From: Orobanche coerulescens
Taxonomy: Eukaryota; Streptophyta; Magnoliopsida; Lamiales; Orobanchaceae
NCBI GenBank assembly: GCA_033398695.1
Contig: CM065802.1
Location: 201,457,096 to 201,521,095, forward strand
Length of the DNA stretch: 64,000 nt
Direction: 5' to 3'
Below are positions 1 through 11,070 of this stretch, piece after piece; positions within the stretch are counted from its first letter, which is position 1; the number at the start of each line of letters is the position of its first letter. Below the pieces are notes generated by a model. It ran no database searches. It was not told the origin of the DNA and saw only the letters and a program-made list of their open reading frames with translations. A program made the position numbers and the translations under genes.

Positions 1-314
1 TTTGACGACTTGCTTGGGACCGTTTCGTCATCCTGAGAAATGATTAATTCTACACTTTTTGTCATCCGAGTTCGTTTCGGTATCGTTTTGTTGAGTTCGG
101 TGTCCTTAATCGACTTTTTCACGTGGGAGTTCGACTTTGTTAGATCACCATTAATTTTTGGTAACTCCAAAAATTCTGAATCTTTGCAATATTATAGAGC
201 ATCGAGTTAGCTTCCCAATGGTTCAAACGGTGAGTCAATCGGAGTCCGGACGAGAGAGTTATGGTCGTTTTAACTCACCCGCTCGTTATTGGCCGATCAC
301 TGCCGGCCGAACTC

Positions 315-613
315 GGCCGTGTCGTCCGACACGGCCCGTGCCGTACTCGTCCGGATAAGCCGAAAGTTTCTGTCTCAGGACCCGACCGTGTCGTCCGACA
401 CGGCCCGTGCCGAACTCTTCCGGATAAGCCTGTAGCGACTGCCGACACGCCCGACCGTGTTCCAGGACACGGTCGAGTCATGCCGAGTCGCTGTCGGACG
501 GGTCACTATCGGTAGGCCCCTTCGCGCCGCGACCGTGTCATGCAGGACACGGTCGAGTCCCTGTCGGCCAGCTGTGCAACACGACCGTGCCGATCGGCAC
601 GGGCCGTGTCCGG
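315..613 (+). promoter_or_regulatory. Array of five GC-rich inverted repeats in the U3 of LTR A
   Basis: The units are CCGTGTCG-TC-CGACACGG (317-334) with flanking GG/CC, the same motif near 386-405, GACCGTGT..ACACGGTC (453-474), a GACCGTGTC..GACACGGTC unit (530-553), and a CGTGCCGATCGGCACG unit near 584-600. The array ends about 16 bases before TATAAAA. It recurs at 6793-7090 in the second LTR with few changes. The upstream position suggests transcription-factor sites or promoter structure. That role is inferred. Confidence 0.7.
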
Positions 614-628
614 CAGGCAGTCAACCCC

Positions 629-635
629 TATAAAA
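629..635 (+). promoter_or_regulatory. TATA box of the 5' LTR A
   Basis: TATAAAA in a CCCC-TATAAAA-GGCCC context just after the inverted-repeat array. The same box is at 7108-7114 in the second LTR. It places the U3/R boundary roughly 25-35 bases downstream. Confidence 0.75.
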
Positions 636-1326
636 GGCCCTGCAGACGTTTTTCTTGCCATTTTTCACCTTCTTCTTCTCCTCTTCCGCAGTTGGGCGTG
701 TTCTAAGCTTGAAGCCATGTTGTTTAGCAACATATCCATGGAGTTCCTTGGGTTATATCATCAATCATTCGTCCGATAACATCCTTTGATCGAGCGAATC
801 AGGTCAGATTTTCTAGAAATCTAATTTTGGGGATTTTGGGTATTTTGTTCGATTTCGTCCGTTTAATCCGATTTAACTTAGGATTTTGAAGGATTGATGA
901 TTATTTAGATGTATTGTATCATTTCCCTTGTTATCCCATGGTTGGATCGTATCGATTCGTTGTTTTGGTCGAGTTCTTGACCGACGCCTTGAAGGTGTCC
1001 TAGAAATGTCATAGAGGGTTTTCGGGCGTTCTACGATTATTCTTCCTCGTTTGATCGATGATTTATTGAATTTATGTTGTTAGGGTCGAATTCTTGTGAA
1101 GAAATCGAGTGAAACCCTTCCGCTCGTTGTCTTCTTCGTGGTTCAAGCTTCCGGTCGAACCGTGTTCTTCGGGATCTTGATAACGTTTATTAAGGCAAGT
1201 ATACATTTATGATTGTACGTTCGACTTTGAAAGTATGAAATATTGATGGTATGATTATTTTTAGCCACTCCGGACGGGCCTATGGTACTCGAGGGTTTCG
1301 TAGCCTGCAGTGCGATTCCATGGTTG

Positions 1327-1458
1327 ATATGAACGAACCGCTTTCTACGGCATTCATATGAAATAATGTTGGCATGTAATGAACGAACCGCTTTGACGGC
1401 ATTCCTACATGTAACGGCGTATGATATGAACGAACCGTTTCTACGGCATTCACATACG
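1327..1458 (+). other. Three tandem hairpins with conserved core and different outer stems in LTR A
   Basis: Each unit has core GAA-CGAA-CCG-loop-CGG-CA-TTC. Unit 1 (1327-1359) pairs ATATGAA with TTCATAT. Unit 2 (1373-1411) pairs CATGTA with TACATG outside the core. Unit 3 (1418-1458) pairs CGTATG with CATACG. The outer stems differ in sequence but all pair perfectly. The array is downstream of the TATA box, so it would be in the RNA. It is repeated at 7815-7945. Confidence 0.7.
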
Positions 1459-2000
1459 TCTTGAGATTTTAGTTATTAGGAATACTAGTCTTAAATTGAT
1501 GAATTGACGGATATTGATGAATTGACGGATTACATTTACTTTATTGTCGAGGAGTATTATGTTTCATATTGTTATACTTGCACTAGCTATTCGACGGCTA
1601 ACCCTTTATGGGGAAATACGTTTCATGTATTTCAGTTCCAGGAGAGCGGACAGATTGCACCGGAGTCGGCATGAAGATGATGGGCAAGTGTGATACCGTG
1701 TCTTGTCTCGGTTATTTTCTTGATTCCTCCATTCGGTGTTGTTGTCTTGGAATGGATTTTTAAATACTCGAGTATTGTATTTCGCTTTCCTTGATGTTCG
1801 GCTGTGTTGCCGAGGTATTGATTTGTGAAGTGATGTATATGTTTTCGTTGGTTATGGTTTTGAATACCATTTGTATCGTCTTCCTTTCTTTTGTATGTAG
1901 ACCTTATCGGTCAAGTTTATAGTTCCGCGTATGTTTAGCCTTGTGGGTCCCACGGCGGGCTCACGTGTAATATACCCCGAATAACTTGGGGGTGTTACGA

Positions 2001-2537
2001 ATATGGTATCGAGCTTAGGTTTATGGATACCTAGGCAGCCGGTCTTTTGGGTCGATTGAGTCGGCATTTGCCTGATATCACTACTCTGCCATCATCACAG
2101 TGCGACCGGTACTTGTAAGTCCTCTCACTCTTCTTGTATTTTTTCTTAATCGTTTCGTTTATAGCTTGGTATTCTTAGGATTTGGTCACTTCGAGAATGT
2201 GCGATTCGGATTATACTTACGCACGGATGTGCCCTTCAGAATGTTGGCTGAAAGTAGGAAGAATCGTGGCTGTGATCACGGACGTGAACTCTTTCTTGAG
2301 ATTTTGTTAAACTGCTAATTGCGATATTGGTGTGTAACGGTATTATGTTGAGACTTTGTTCAGGAGTCGCATGCTAGTATCACGGGAGATCTTCGACTTC
2401 ACTGACCTATAAGTATGTTGTTCGGATTATTCGATAATTCTTGGTTATCTTGGTGATTTTGGATTTTCCGTTGAAATGTTGTTTGTACGAGTGATTGTAA
2501 GTTTCGAGGACGAAACTTATTTTTAAGGGGGGTAGAG
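2001..2537 (+). other. First interior of element A: PBS, leader and polypurine tract
   Basis: The primer-binding site at 2004-2014 reads TGGTATCGAGC. This is the initiator-Met tRNA complement TGGTATCAGAGC lacking one A. A leader without coding potential follows. The stretch ends with GGACGAAACTT and a purine run, AAGGGGGG, at 2526-2532, the usual 3' end of a gypsy interior. The sequence after the polypurine tract is not LTR A but the start of LTR B. Confidence 0.7.
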
Positions 2538-4011
2538 TGTAACACCCCGATTTTTCGGATATATTTTTTTTTTCGTTTATATGTTGGATGTCGTTGATGG
2601 ATAATTGTTCTTGAGGATGATGTGAACGTATGACAATGTTATTGAATGTGTTTATGTATTCATTGTGCCGTATGATCGTTTGGTATGTCGAGATGTTGGT
2701 CGAGAATAGCGAAAAATGGCTAAGTACAGCTACGTTAGCGCACGCTACAAGGTATGCCTAGCGCGCGCTAAGATATATACTTAGCGTACGCTACGGTGCA
2801 TACTTAGCGCACGCTAAGAGGTTCGGTTACGTACGCTAAGGAGGACCCCTAACATACGTAACGACTTGCTGGGTTAGTTCGGAAGGCGACCGACAGGTAG
2901 GCCCAGGTTGATTTTTATATTGATTAGCGCACGCTAACGCATGTTGGTTAGCGCACGCTAACACCAGATCGCTATTAATGGAACCTTAACTTTCGGCGGA
3001 GGATGTTGACAAGTGAGTCAACGTCGTGTTACGACGTTATACAAGACGTGTTACGACGTGACACAACCATTTATCTTGTAGCAAGTTAATCGGTATATTA
3101 CGACGTTGTATGGTATGGGTTACGACGTAATGGATCGCACGGATTGAGACAGTGAGTTGGTTACGACGTTATGGATTTTGGATTACGCACGTTAAAGTTG
3201 TTACGTACGTTAAGAAAGGACACCTACGTACGTAATGAGAGTGCAATTTATATATTGAAGTGTTGCCTTTCATTTCTCTCACGATCCTTTGCGATATTTC
3301 TCTCCAAAACTCGTCCCTCTTCACTTTTAAGAGTGTTCTAAGCACTTTTAACATGATTGTGAGCTTGGAATCATGGAATTAGAGCTTGGTTATGGAACTA
3401 TTGTTGATTCTTGAAGTGATTCCTTGTGTTATCCATATTCTATGAGGTTTATGTTGAAGGAAGATAATGATATGCTTTGAATATGTTGATTATGATTATG
3501 GAATCATAGAGATCTTGGTGTTCTTGAGGCCATATGATGACTATGATGATTTAATGATTCTTGGAATGGAGTTCAATTATTCTTTCTTCGTGGTTCGTCC
3601 ATACAAGGTAATCCTCGTATCCCTTTGATAGTGGCTCATTTTTTTCTTTTTGGATTACTACTTGGGAGGGAGTATGTTGGGAATCGTATATTTTGATGTT
3701 CGTCTTATTTCAATGAAAATGCATAAATTGACTGTACTTTTATCCACGCGAGAGTATTTTTGAAATGGATTTTGGTATTTTGCCAATGAAATTTTATTTT
3801 GTAAAACCGATTCCCTAAATCGAGTTTTTGGCATTTTAGCCTTGATCGCTTTGACGGTATTTGGAAAATGATTTTTAGTATTTGAAAAATATTACCGTCA
3901 TCGGTCTCTTTGGCATTTTTGAAATGACGTGGAAAATTGTGCTTAGCACGGTAAATCCTTGTGAGAAGGGTTTACGGCGTGTAATATTCCAGGAGGATGC
4001 GGGGTGTTACA
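2538..4011 (+). repeat. LTR B, complete and unrelated in body to LTR A, inside element A
   Basis: It starts TGTAACACCCCG directly after a polypurine tract and ends CGGGGTGTTACA, forming perfect terminal inverted repeats. An array of short palindromes spans about 2733-3235 and a TATA-like TTATATA lies near 3248. The 3' end (TTTACGGCGTGTA...) resembles LTR I at 24373. The five bases on either side do not match, so it does not look like a simple solo-LTR insertion. Confidence 0.75.
2733..3235 (+). promoter_or_regulatory. Palindrome array in the U3 of LTR B with three motif types
   Basis: Eight units of TTAGCG-NN-CGCTAA type lie in 2733-2962, including a hybrid TTACGTACGCTAA. Five TTACGACGT units lie in 3027-3170, one being the odd-centred palindrome TTACGACGTAA. 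Three TACGTACG-type units lie at 3182-3230. Spacing is 10-40 bases. The array ends just before the TATA-like sequence. Confidence 0.7.
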
Positions 4012-6423
4012 ATTATGGTATCATGTGATAATGTTATACGAGATTTATTGGAATTGTAATAAGAGATTTCGGATGTTGATATGATCATTGAGATCTTCTT
4101 CATATAGTGATAAGGGTTTTGTTGCGATTCTTGAGATTGTATGAATGACATGATGAAGAAAATGGTAACATGGAGATATATACCTCGGATATGTTGTTCT
4201 GAACGTGATTTCGGATATTTCATGTTCTTGAAGAACTCTTGAATTATACGAGGTGATGAAAAAAATTTTTAGAAGTGTTGATGTTTTGAAAATGAATATG
4301 GAATATTCATATCTAGAGCTAAACTATGTGTTGGAAATAATATTCGTATAGGAATACGAATGTGATTATGAGTTTGATGAGACTATTATTCATCTCTGAA
4401 TTTGGAAGCCCATACGTATGGAGCAAATATTCAAATCGAATGATTGGATTGTTTGATAACCTTTTTAATATGATTATCTATTATTTTGAACCAGTCGGAT
4501 GATTCGAATTGATGACGGTTATAAGTAAATTTTAACGATGGATTTACGAGAAGGGAACCTTGTCAATTCGTATTTAAGAATTGAGTTTGGAACATTTAGA
4601 CCCTTATTATTGGTCCGAATTGGTTGCTGATATGATCATCATATTTCGACTCGTATTGTGGACAGGATTTGTAAGTGCCTGAGTTGAATTGTTCAGACTG
4701 TGATTAGTCGAGATATGGTAAAACGATTGAGTTCGTGGTTTGGTGGTATTGATATTGGTCGTCATCGAACCGGTTGATTATCAATCCTTCGTTTTACAAT
4801 AAGGTATGATATTTGATCGTGAATTATGACTGTTGTGTTGCGGTTAAGGTTGAAGGGTTCGTAGAGATTAACTTGGTCGAGATCGAGGGAATTCGTAAGA
4901 CGAAATCAATCAATTGGTAACAAGATTTGTATTGATATCGAGACAAGTTTTATACTCGGACTAATCAATGAGACTAATGTTATCGTGTAGGCGTACGATT
5001 GTGTGTATCATTTTGGGACATGGCCTCTTTATGATTGTATTGATATCAGGGGATTGGTTGACACGACGCCTGGCCGGCAAATTATGCCAAATGTTACTGT
5101 TGTTTGTAAAAGGCCGGTTCGAGGCATTGCGATACTTGTTGGTTAAGTCGCTGTCGATTGCCGGTTCGCGGTATCGACGTATCGATTGTGATTGTGATGG
5201 ATGTTCCATTGAGATATTGTGGTAATCGTCGTCATTGACATCGGTGTTTTTCTATTAATATTATATTAACCGATGAGAGACGTTTGATATATCCTTTTAT
5301 CATCTCCGTTTCGGTGGTCGGTTTAAGACACCGGGACATCTATTCTATCGTATCATTGTTTATCGATTGACCGTTCTAAGGTAATCGAGGTATTGAATTG
5401 GGATTATCGAAGATAATTCCCATCCGTTGTCAAAAATATTCTCATCCGTTGTATCGTTGTTATCGATTGGCCATTCTACGGTAATCGAAGTATTGAATTG
5501 GGACTGTCGAGGATAGTTCCCATCCGTTGAATTATTATTGTCGTGTTGGCCGACTCAAGGCAGCACACTATTATTCTTGTGAACTCGGTAATTTTGTGAT
5601 CGTTGAGGGTTGAGGATTTTCCGAATTGTGGTGTTGTGATTATTGCCGTGTTAATCGGTCCTTAGGGAATTCTAATCCTAGGATGGTTGTTTTGAATATC
5701 GTTGGTCGTGTCGATCTTTCATTATTCGTGTGTCATCGTTCACTTGGTGAGTCGTATGATCCGTATTGGATGTTTTATCCCTTGAGTTTCGTTGTCATGT
5801 TGTATCGTGGCATATCTGGAATCATGTCTGCGTGCCGATTGGTTATGTGTAAGATTTTTAGCCAGGCACCCGATGGTCATGCGTGGATATTTCCGCATTG
5901 GACCGTGCACACGAGACGTAGTTCTTGAGGCTAATTAGGTACATTGTCACACGTATATTCTGGATTCCGTATACGGGGTGGACATGTGCACGGACACATT
6001 TCTGATCGGGCGTCTTGTGATGTCCCTCTTGAGCTTTATTGATTGATCGTTCGTAGTCCATGTTGTATTGGATATGTCCGACGATTTGCGATGGTTGTTC
6101 ATACGCCGAGGTATGTCCGGCGATCGAGTTTGCTTCTTTGAGATCTGTATTGTGATTATTTACAGCTTTGGGCTGTTCGGCTTTCAGGCCATTGTGATGT
6201 ATCGGTATTTCCGTTGGAGCCTTCGGGCATTGTGAATTCGTATCTTTTTCGGCATTGGTTTGGTTTACCTTCGGGTAATGTATTGTTGTGTTCTATATTG
6301 ATGATTCGCCGTTTGGGCGTATGTTTCAGTTCTTGTGCATCTCGTTGAGTTTTCCTGGCGAAATATTTCTTCCCCCTACCTGTTTTAAGTTTCGGGACGA
6401 AACTTCTTTTAAGGAGGGTAGAA
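4012..6423 (+). other. Second interior of element A: B-type PBS, G-LTR-like non-coding segment, polypurine tract
   Basis: A primer-binding site TGGTATCA lies at 4016-4023. From roughly 4800 to 6330 the sequence matches the transcribed half of LTR G (compare 43340-44760). Shared features are the GACAAGTTTTATACT motif, CGATTG..AATCG hairpins (two copies here, about eight in G), a GCC-TTCG-GGC hairpin at 6219-6228 and ACC-TTCG-GGT at 6267-6276. The last 40 bases (GGGACGAAACTT, then AAGGAGGG) are a polypurine tract next to LTR A. No coding sequence was found. Confidence 0.65.
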
Positions 6424-8494
6424 TGTAATACCCGTAATTTTGATCCACGAAAATTTTCTACTTTTGGCGGAAGTCTATTTTGACAACTTGCTTGGGACCG
6501 TTTCGTCATCCTGAGAAATGATTAATTCTACACTTTTTGTCATCCGAGTTCGTTTCGGTATCGTTTTGTTGAGTTCGGTGTCCTTAATCGACTTTTTCAC
6601 GTGGGAGTTCGACTTTGTTAGATCACCATTAATTTTTGGTAACTCCAAAAATTCTGAATCTTTGCAATATTATAGAGCATCGAGTTAGCTTCCCAATGGT
6701 TCAAACGGTGAGTCAATCGGAGTCCGGACGAGAGAGTTATGGTCGTTTTAACTCACCCGCTCGTTATTGGCCGATCACTGCCGGCCGAACTCGGCCGTGT
6801 CGTCCGACACGGCCCGTGCCGTACTCGTCCGGATAAGCCGAAAGTTTCTGTATCAGGACCCGACCGTGTCGTCCGACACGGCCCGTGCCGAACTCTTCCG
6901 GATAAGCCAGTAGCGACTACAGACATGCCCGACCGTGTTCCAGGACACGGTCGAGTCATGCCGAGTCGCTGTCGGACGGGTCACTATCGGTAGGCCCCTT
7001 CGCGCCGCGACCGTGTCATGCAGGACACGGTCGAGTCCCTGTCGGCCAGCTGTGCAACACGACCGTGCCGATCGGCACGGGCCGTGTCCGGCAGGGCAGT
7101 CAACCCCTATAAAAGGCCCTGCAGACGTTTTTCTTGCCATTTTTCACCTTCTTCTTCTCCTCTTCCGCAGTTGGGCGTGTTCTAAGCTTGAAGCCATGTT
7201 GTTTAGCAACATATCCATAGAGTTCCTTGGGTTATATCATCAATCATTCGTCCGATAACATCCTTTGATCGAGCGAATCAGGTCAGATTTTCTAGAAATC
7301 TAATTTTGGGGATTTTGGGTATTTTGTTCGATTTCGTCCGTTTAATCCGATTTAACTTAGGATTTTGAAGGATTGATGATTATTTAGATGTATTGTATCA
7401 TTTCCCTTGTTATCCCATGGTTGGATCGTATCGATTCGTTCTTTTGGTCGAGTTCTTGACCGACGCCTTGAAGGTGTCCGGTAAAATGTCATAGAGGGGT
7501 TTTCGGGCGTTCTACGATTATTCTTCCTCGTTTGATCGATGATTTATTGAATTTATGTTGTTAGGGTCGAATTCTTGTGAAGAAATCGAGTCGAAACCCT
7601 TCCGTTCGTTGTCTTCTTCGTGGTTCAAGCTTCCCGGTCGAACCGTGTTCTTCGGGATCTTCGGTAACGTTTATTAAGGCAAGTATACATTTATGATTGT
7701 ACGTTCTCGACTTTGAAAATATGAAATATTGATGGTATGATTATTTCTAGCCACTCCGGGACGGGCCTATGGTCCTCTGAGGGTTTCGTAGCCTCTGGTG
7801 CGATTCCATGGTTGATATGAACGAACCGTTTCTACGGCATTCATATGAAATAATGTTGGCATGTAATGAACGAACCGTTTTGACGGCATTCCTACATGTA
7901 ACGGCGTATGATATGAACGAACCGTTTCTACGGCATTCGCATACGTCTTGAGATTTTAGTTATTCCGGAATACTAGTCTTAAATTGATGAATTGACGGAT
8001 AATGAAGAATTGACGGATAACATATACTTTATTGTCGAGGAGTATTATGTTTCATATTGTTATACTTGCACTAGCTATTCGACGGCTAACCCCTTTATGG
8101 GGAAATACGTTTCATGTATTTCGAGTTCCAGAGAGCGGACAGAGGCAGTGCAGGTCGGCATGAAGATGATGGGCAAGTGTGATCGTGTCTTGTCTCGGTT
8201 ATTTTCTTGGATTCCTCCATTCAGTGTTGTTGTACTGGAATGGATTTTTAAATACTCGAGTATTGTATTTCAGTTTCCTTGATGTTCCGGCCTGTGTTGC
8301 CGAGGTATTGATTTGTGAAGTGATGTATATGTTTTCGTTGGTTATGGTTTTGAATACCATTTGTATCGTCTTCCTTTCTTTTGTATGTAGACCTTATCGG
8401 TCAAGTTTATAGTTCCGCGTATGTTTAGCCTTGTGGGTCCCATGGCGGGGCTCACGGCGCTGTAATATACCCTGAATAACTTGGGGGTGTTACA
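6424..8494 (+). repeat. 3' LTR of element A
   Basis: It runs TGTAATACCC to GGGGGTGTTACA, 2,071 bases. It holds the same array (6793-7090), TATAAAA (7108-7114), AAGGCAAGTA (7675-7684) and three hairpins (7815-7945) as the first copy. Differences from the first copy are largely one- to three-base indels at CAG, CTG and CCGG sites. It abuts the gag of element C at 8495. Confidence 0.85.
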
Positions 8495-9150
8495 GGCAGT
8501 ACCTCCGAAGCCCCCAGAGAAACGAGCCGAACCGCCTGCCGGAATGTTAGAAGGTTGAGACTTCTGCTGAATTCTGTCATTGTGACCCGAAAAATTACCG
8601 ACGGATTTCTGTTTTTTACTTTCTCGAGTCGCCTCACTGGCCTTCAATGACATATCATAAGCAAGAGCACTACTCTGATAGTCCTTTATGGTGGTGCAGG
8701 TGAATCCAGACATGTAATCACAAATCCTCGGTTTCAATCGCCTTGAGAAGTGGAAATCTTGTCACTCTCCTCCTTAACCTGGGCCTTCACGTAGCCCAAT
8801 TCCCGGTTGAAATCTGCAATGGCCTGAGAAATTGGAATATCTCGAGGCTGAGCATCATAAAAAGCATGGACCCGCGCCTGACGAACTGGACACGGACAGT
8901 ATTCAGCTTCCATAAGGTCTCTTAACTCGGCCCATGAAGCATCATGATCCTGAGGCCCGACATCTTCCCACCAATCAGCAGCATCCCCACTGAGAAAATA
9001 CTGGGCGATTGGGACCTTGCGATCCTCAGGATAATTTGTGGCAACAAAGACCTTGGACATCTCTTTGATCCACCCAACAAAAGAATCGAGCAAGGGAAAC
9101 TTACGAACACTGGAAGTATCGAGATGCTGGCAGCGTGATGACGATGTGCA
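8495..9150 (-). pseudogene. gag fragment of gypsy element C, interrupted by element A
   Basis: On the minus strand, 9093-8734 encodes a Retrotrans_gag-type segment (WIKEMSKVF, FLSGDAADWWEDV, NRELGYVKAQ). A frameshift near 8737 leads to KPRICDYMSGFTC and a basic tail at 8735-8495. The zinc knuckle and all of pol are absent because LTR A begins at 8494. The reading frame stays open upstream to about 9150, close to the primer-binding site, so the normal gag N-terminus may be partly deleted. As a structural protein it would form the virus-like particle. This copy cannot be made intact. Confidence 0.7.
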
Positions 9151-9207
9151 AAATAAAACACAACTAGACCCAAATAACCGACAAGCCTAGGTATCCATAA
9201 ACCTAGT

Positions 9208-9219
9208 GCTATGATACCA
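9208..9219 (-). other. Primer-binding site of element C
   Basis: On the minus strand it reads TGGTATCATAGC, close to the initiator-Met tRNA complement, five bases inside the LTR end at 9225. It sets the orientation of C as minus and marks 9225-11070 as its 5' LTR. Confidence 0.7.
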
Positions 9220-9224
9220 TTTTC

Positions 9225-11070
9225 TGTAACACCCCCAATATATTCAGGGTATATTACAGCGATGTGGACCCCTACGTGGGACCCACCAGGATAACTAATA
9301 TACACCACTCGTCTAACCATCCCGGTTAGCGAGAATACACACATCACCAAGACGCAAAGATAAATAAAACATCTGGTACAACAGGTAAACCAGACATCAT
9401 CGGAAATCACATATGAAATTTAGTATACAATCCATCTTACAAATTTAAAACACCTAAGTACTTACGAGCACTATCTATCAGTTTACAAGTTCGAAAAACA
9501 AACGTTTAAAAATGGACAACTCGAGTAAAAGGACCGAATTGCACATGTCAACAACCCTGACCAGCATCCTCGAACTACTCCAGTGCCCGATCGTCCGGCT
9601 GAACGCAACCTGAAATTCATAACACGAATTTTCCCAAAGGGGTTAGCAATTACGCTAGTACAAGTAATTAAGGCAAACCAATCGCTTACACATTTCATAG
9701 TACATGTATCAAGTTGTTCAAAATCAAAAAAAGACATGTCTTTTCCCGAAAAACAAACGGTCAATAATCACAGTCGAAAACTGCCTAGGACCGCGGCTAA
9801 ACCACTGGTCCCATCCGAGGCCTCTATGGACCCTCCCAGACTGGCCATAGTTAAATTAAAATCACGCACATGCTTCGCCTAGGACCGGGGCTAAACCACT
9901 GGTCCCATCCGAGGCCTCTATGGACCCTCCCGGACTGGCTAGCCAACAAGGTCGTGAATCAGTAGCCAAATCACAGATTCCTCCGAGGCCCCGTCGGACC
10001 CTCTCGGAGTGAGCAATTCACACACATATACGTTACCATTCCATGTTAAGCATAAGTGTTTCACGAGAATACTTGCCTTGAGAATATTGACGACGAAATG
10101 AATGGGAAAATCAACTACGCTTGCTAGGAACCGATGACCACGAACCTAACGATTCGAAGAATATAATCACGACCAATTCTATACGAGTACGAAAACGTAA
10201 TACACCCGAAAACCCACCTACAATTCATGTAAATTCGTACAAAAACAACAACGAGGGCGGGTCGCGGCCAAACCCTCCTGATTTCACAAATACCAAGAAA
10301 TTTACAATGAAGTCGTAGGGAGAACATGAATACCACTAAGATTAATCACATACATCATGGATTAATCAACAATACGGAACGAATCGGACATTAAATTGAA
10401 AACCACCAAATTTCCCAAAAATAGGGTTCTAAGAGTTTACCTCGGATCGGAGACGAAGAACAAATGTTGGTGTTGTTAATATACACCAAGAACTCAGGAA
10501 AGATGTTAGCTAGATGATTTCCCAGTCGAAATCACCCAAAATCGCCTACAAATTGCCCAAAACGCGGAGGAGGAGAAGGAGGAAGTAAAATGGACGAAAC
10601 GAGTCAACTCTTGGTTATTTAAACCCAGGCCCCGATAACGTACGGAATCTATTTACAGCTAACGTATGTTAGCCTCTTAACGTACGTAGGCCTTCAAGCT
10701 TACTTACGTAATAGATTGGCACAACAATCTGCCCAACCATATGTAGACTATTACGTACGTTATGATAAGAGCCATTACGTATGTAATACTCCAGAAGTCT
10801 TAACGTACGTAATGCTCTTCACATAGCATACGTAAGGTACCCCAGTGCCAAACGGGCAGTCTGACGAGTAAGGGTGTGATGAAATCACGAGAAGATCAAA
10901 ACACGAAACAAAAGCACACTTACAAAGAATTTGAGACAACGAACTTAAACGTTAAAAGAAAACATGTTCCCGACTACCTGAAGGTTCGAAAAACAACGAC
11001 AAGCATAATTACCCCATAACTTTGGGAAATTATAGAACGGCCCAAAACATCCGTGATACATAATCAAAAC
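9225..11070 (-). repeat. 5' LTR of element C, cut by copia element D
   Basis: The 3' end on the minus strand is GGGGGTGTTACA. The body is collinear with LTR F (34845 onwards). It includes a degenerate tandem repeat at about 9785-10015 (CCTAGGACCG.., GAGGCCTCTATGGACCCTCC; 2.5 units), AAGGCAAGTA (minus, 10071-10080), a donor-like AG/GTAAAC near 10437, TTTAAATA (about 10616) and a palindrome array at 10635-10850. The U3 start is missing because element D begins at 11071. Confidence 0.75.
10635..10850 (-). promoter_or_regulatory. TACGTA-type palindrome array in the U3 of LTR C
   Basis: About eight units of TTACGTACGTAA type or one-base variants (TAACGTACGG, TAACGTATGTTAG, TTACGTACGTTA, TTACGTATGTAA) are spaced 10-30 bases apart. 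They lie directly upstream, in element orientation, of TTTAAATA. The related LTR F carries TAGCG-type palindromes in the same place instead. Confidence 0.7.

Larger units (their letters stand above)
1..2000 (+). repeat. 5' LTR of element A (first 55 bases missing)
   Basis: It aligns with 6479-8494 throughout. Five GC-rich inverted repeats lie at 315-613, followed by TATAAAA at 629-635, so U3 ends shortly after that. A donor-like AG/GTCAGA follows near 803. AAGGCAAGTA lies at 1192-1201. Three structured hairpin repeats lie at 1327-1458. The LTR closes with GGGGGTGTTAC(G)A, where the second copy has TTACA. Short ORFs in this stretch are shadows of the inverted repeats and have no support as genes. 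Confidence 0.85.
1..8494 (+). mobile_element. Element A: composite non-coding Ty3/gypsy-type LTR element with three LTRs
   Basis: Two near-identical LTRs (1-2000 and 6424-8494) begin TGTAATACCC and end GGGGGTGTTACA. The outer left end lies outside the window. Between them are, in order: a primer-binding site, about 0.5 kb of leader, a polypurine tract, a complete unrelated LTR (B, 2538-4011) with its own primer-binding site, 2.4 kb of non-coding sequence and a second polypurine tract. No gag or pol reading frame exists in the 4.4 kb between the LTRs, so this resembles a LARD-type non-autonomous element. The LTR ends resemble those of C and F. It sits in the gag gene of minus-strand element C. 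A target duplication cannot be checked because the left flank is outside the window. Confidence 0.75.

Noticed and set aside
261..515. ORFs on both strands in the first 600 bases (repeated near 6739-7258)
   Set aside because: They come from GC-rich inverted repeats upstream of the LTR TATA box, which give mirrored Arg/Pro-rich peptides on both strands.
2538..4011. LTR B as a simple solo LTR
   Set aside because: No matching 5-bp flanks. A polypurine tract directly before and a primer-binding site directly after do not fit a random solo insertion.
1..8494. Reading the two 2-kb copies as a segmental tandem duplication
   Set aside because: TG...CA ends, a primer-binding site after the first and a polypurine tract before the second identify them as LTRs.
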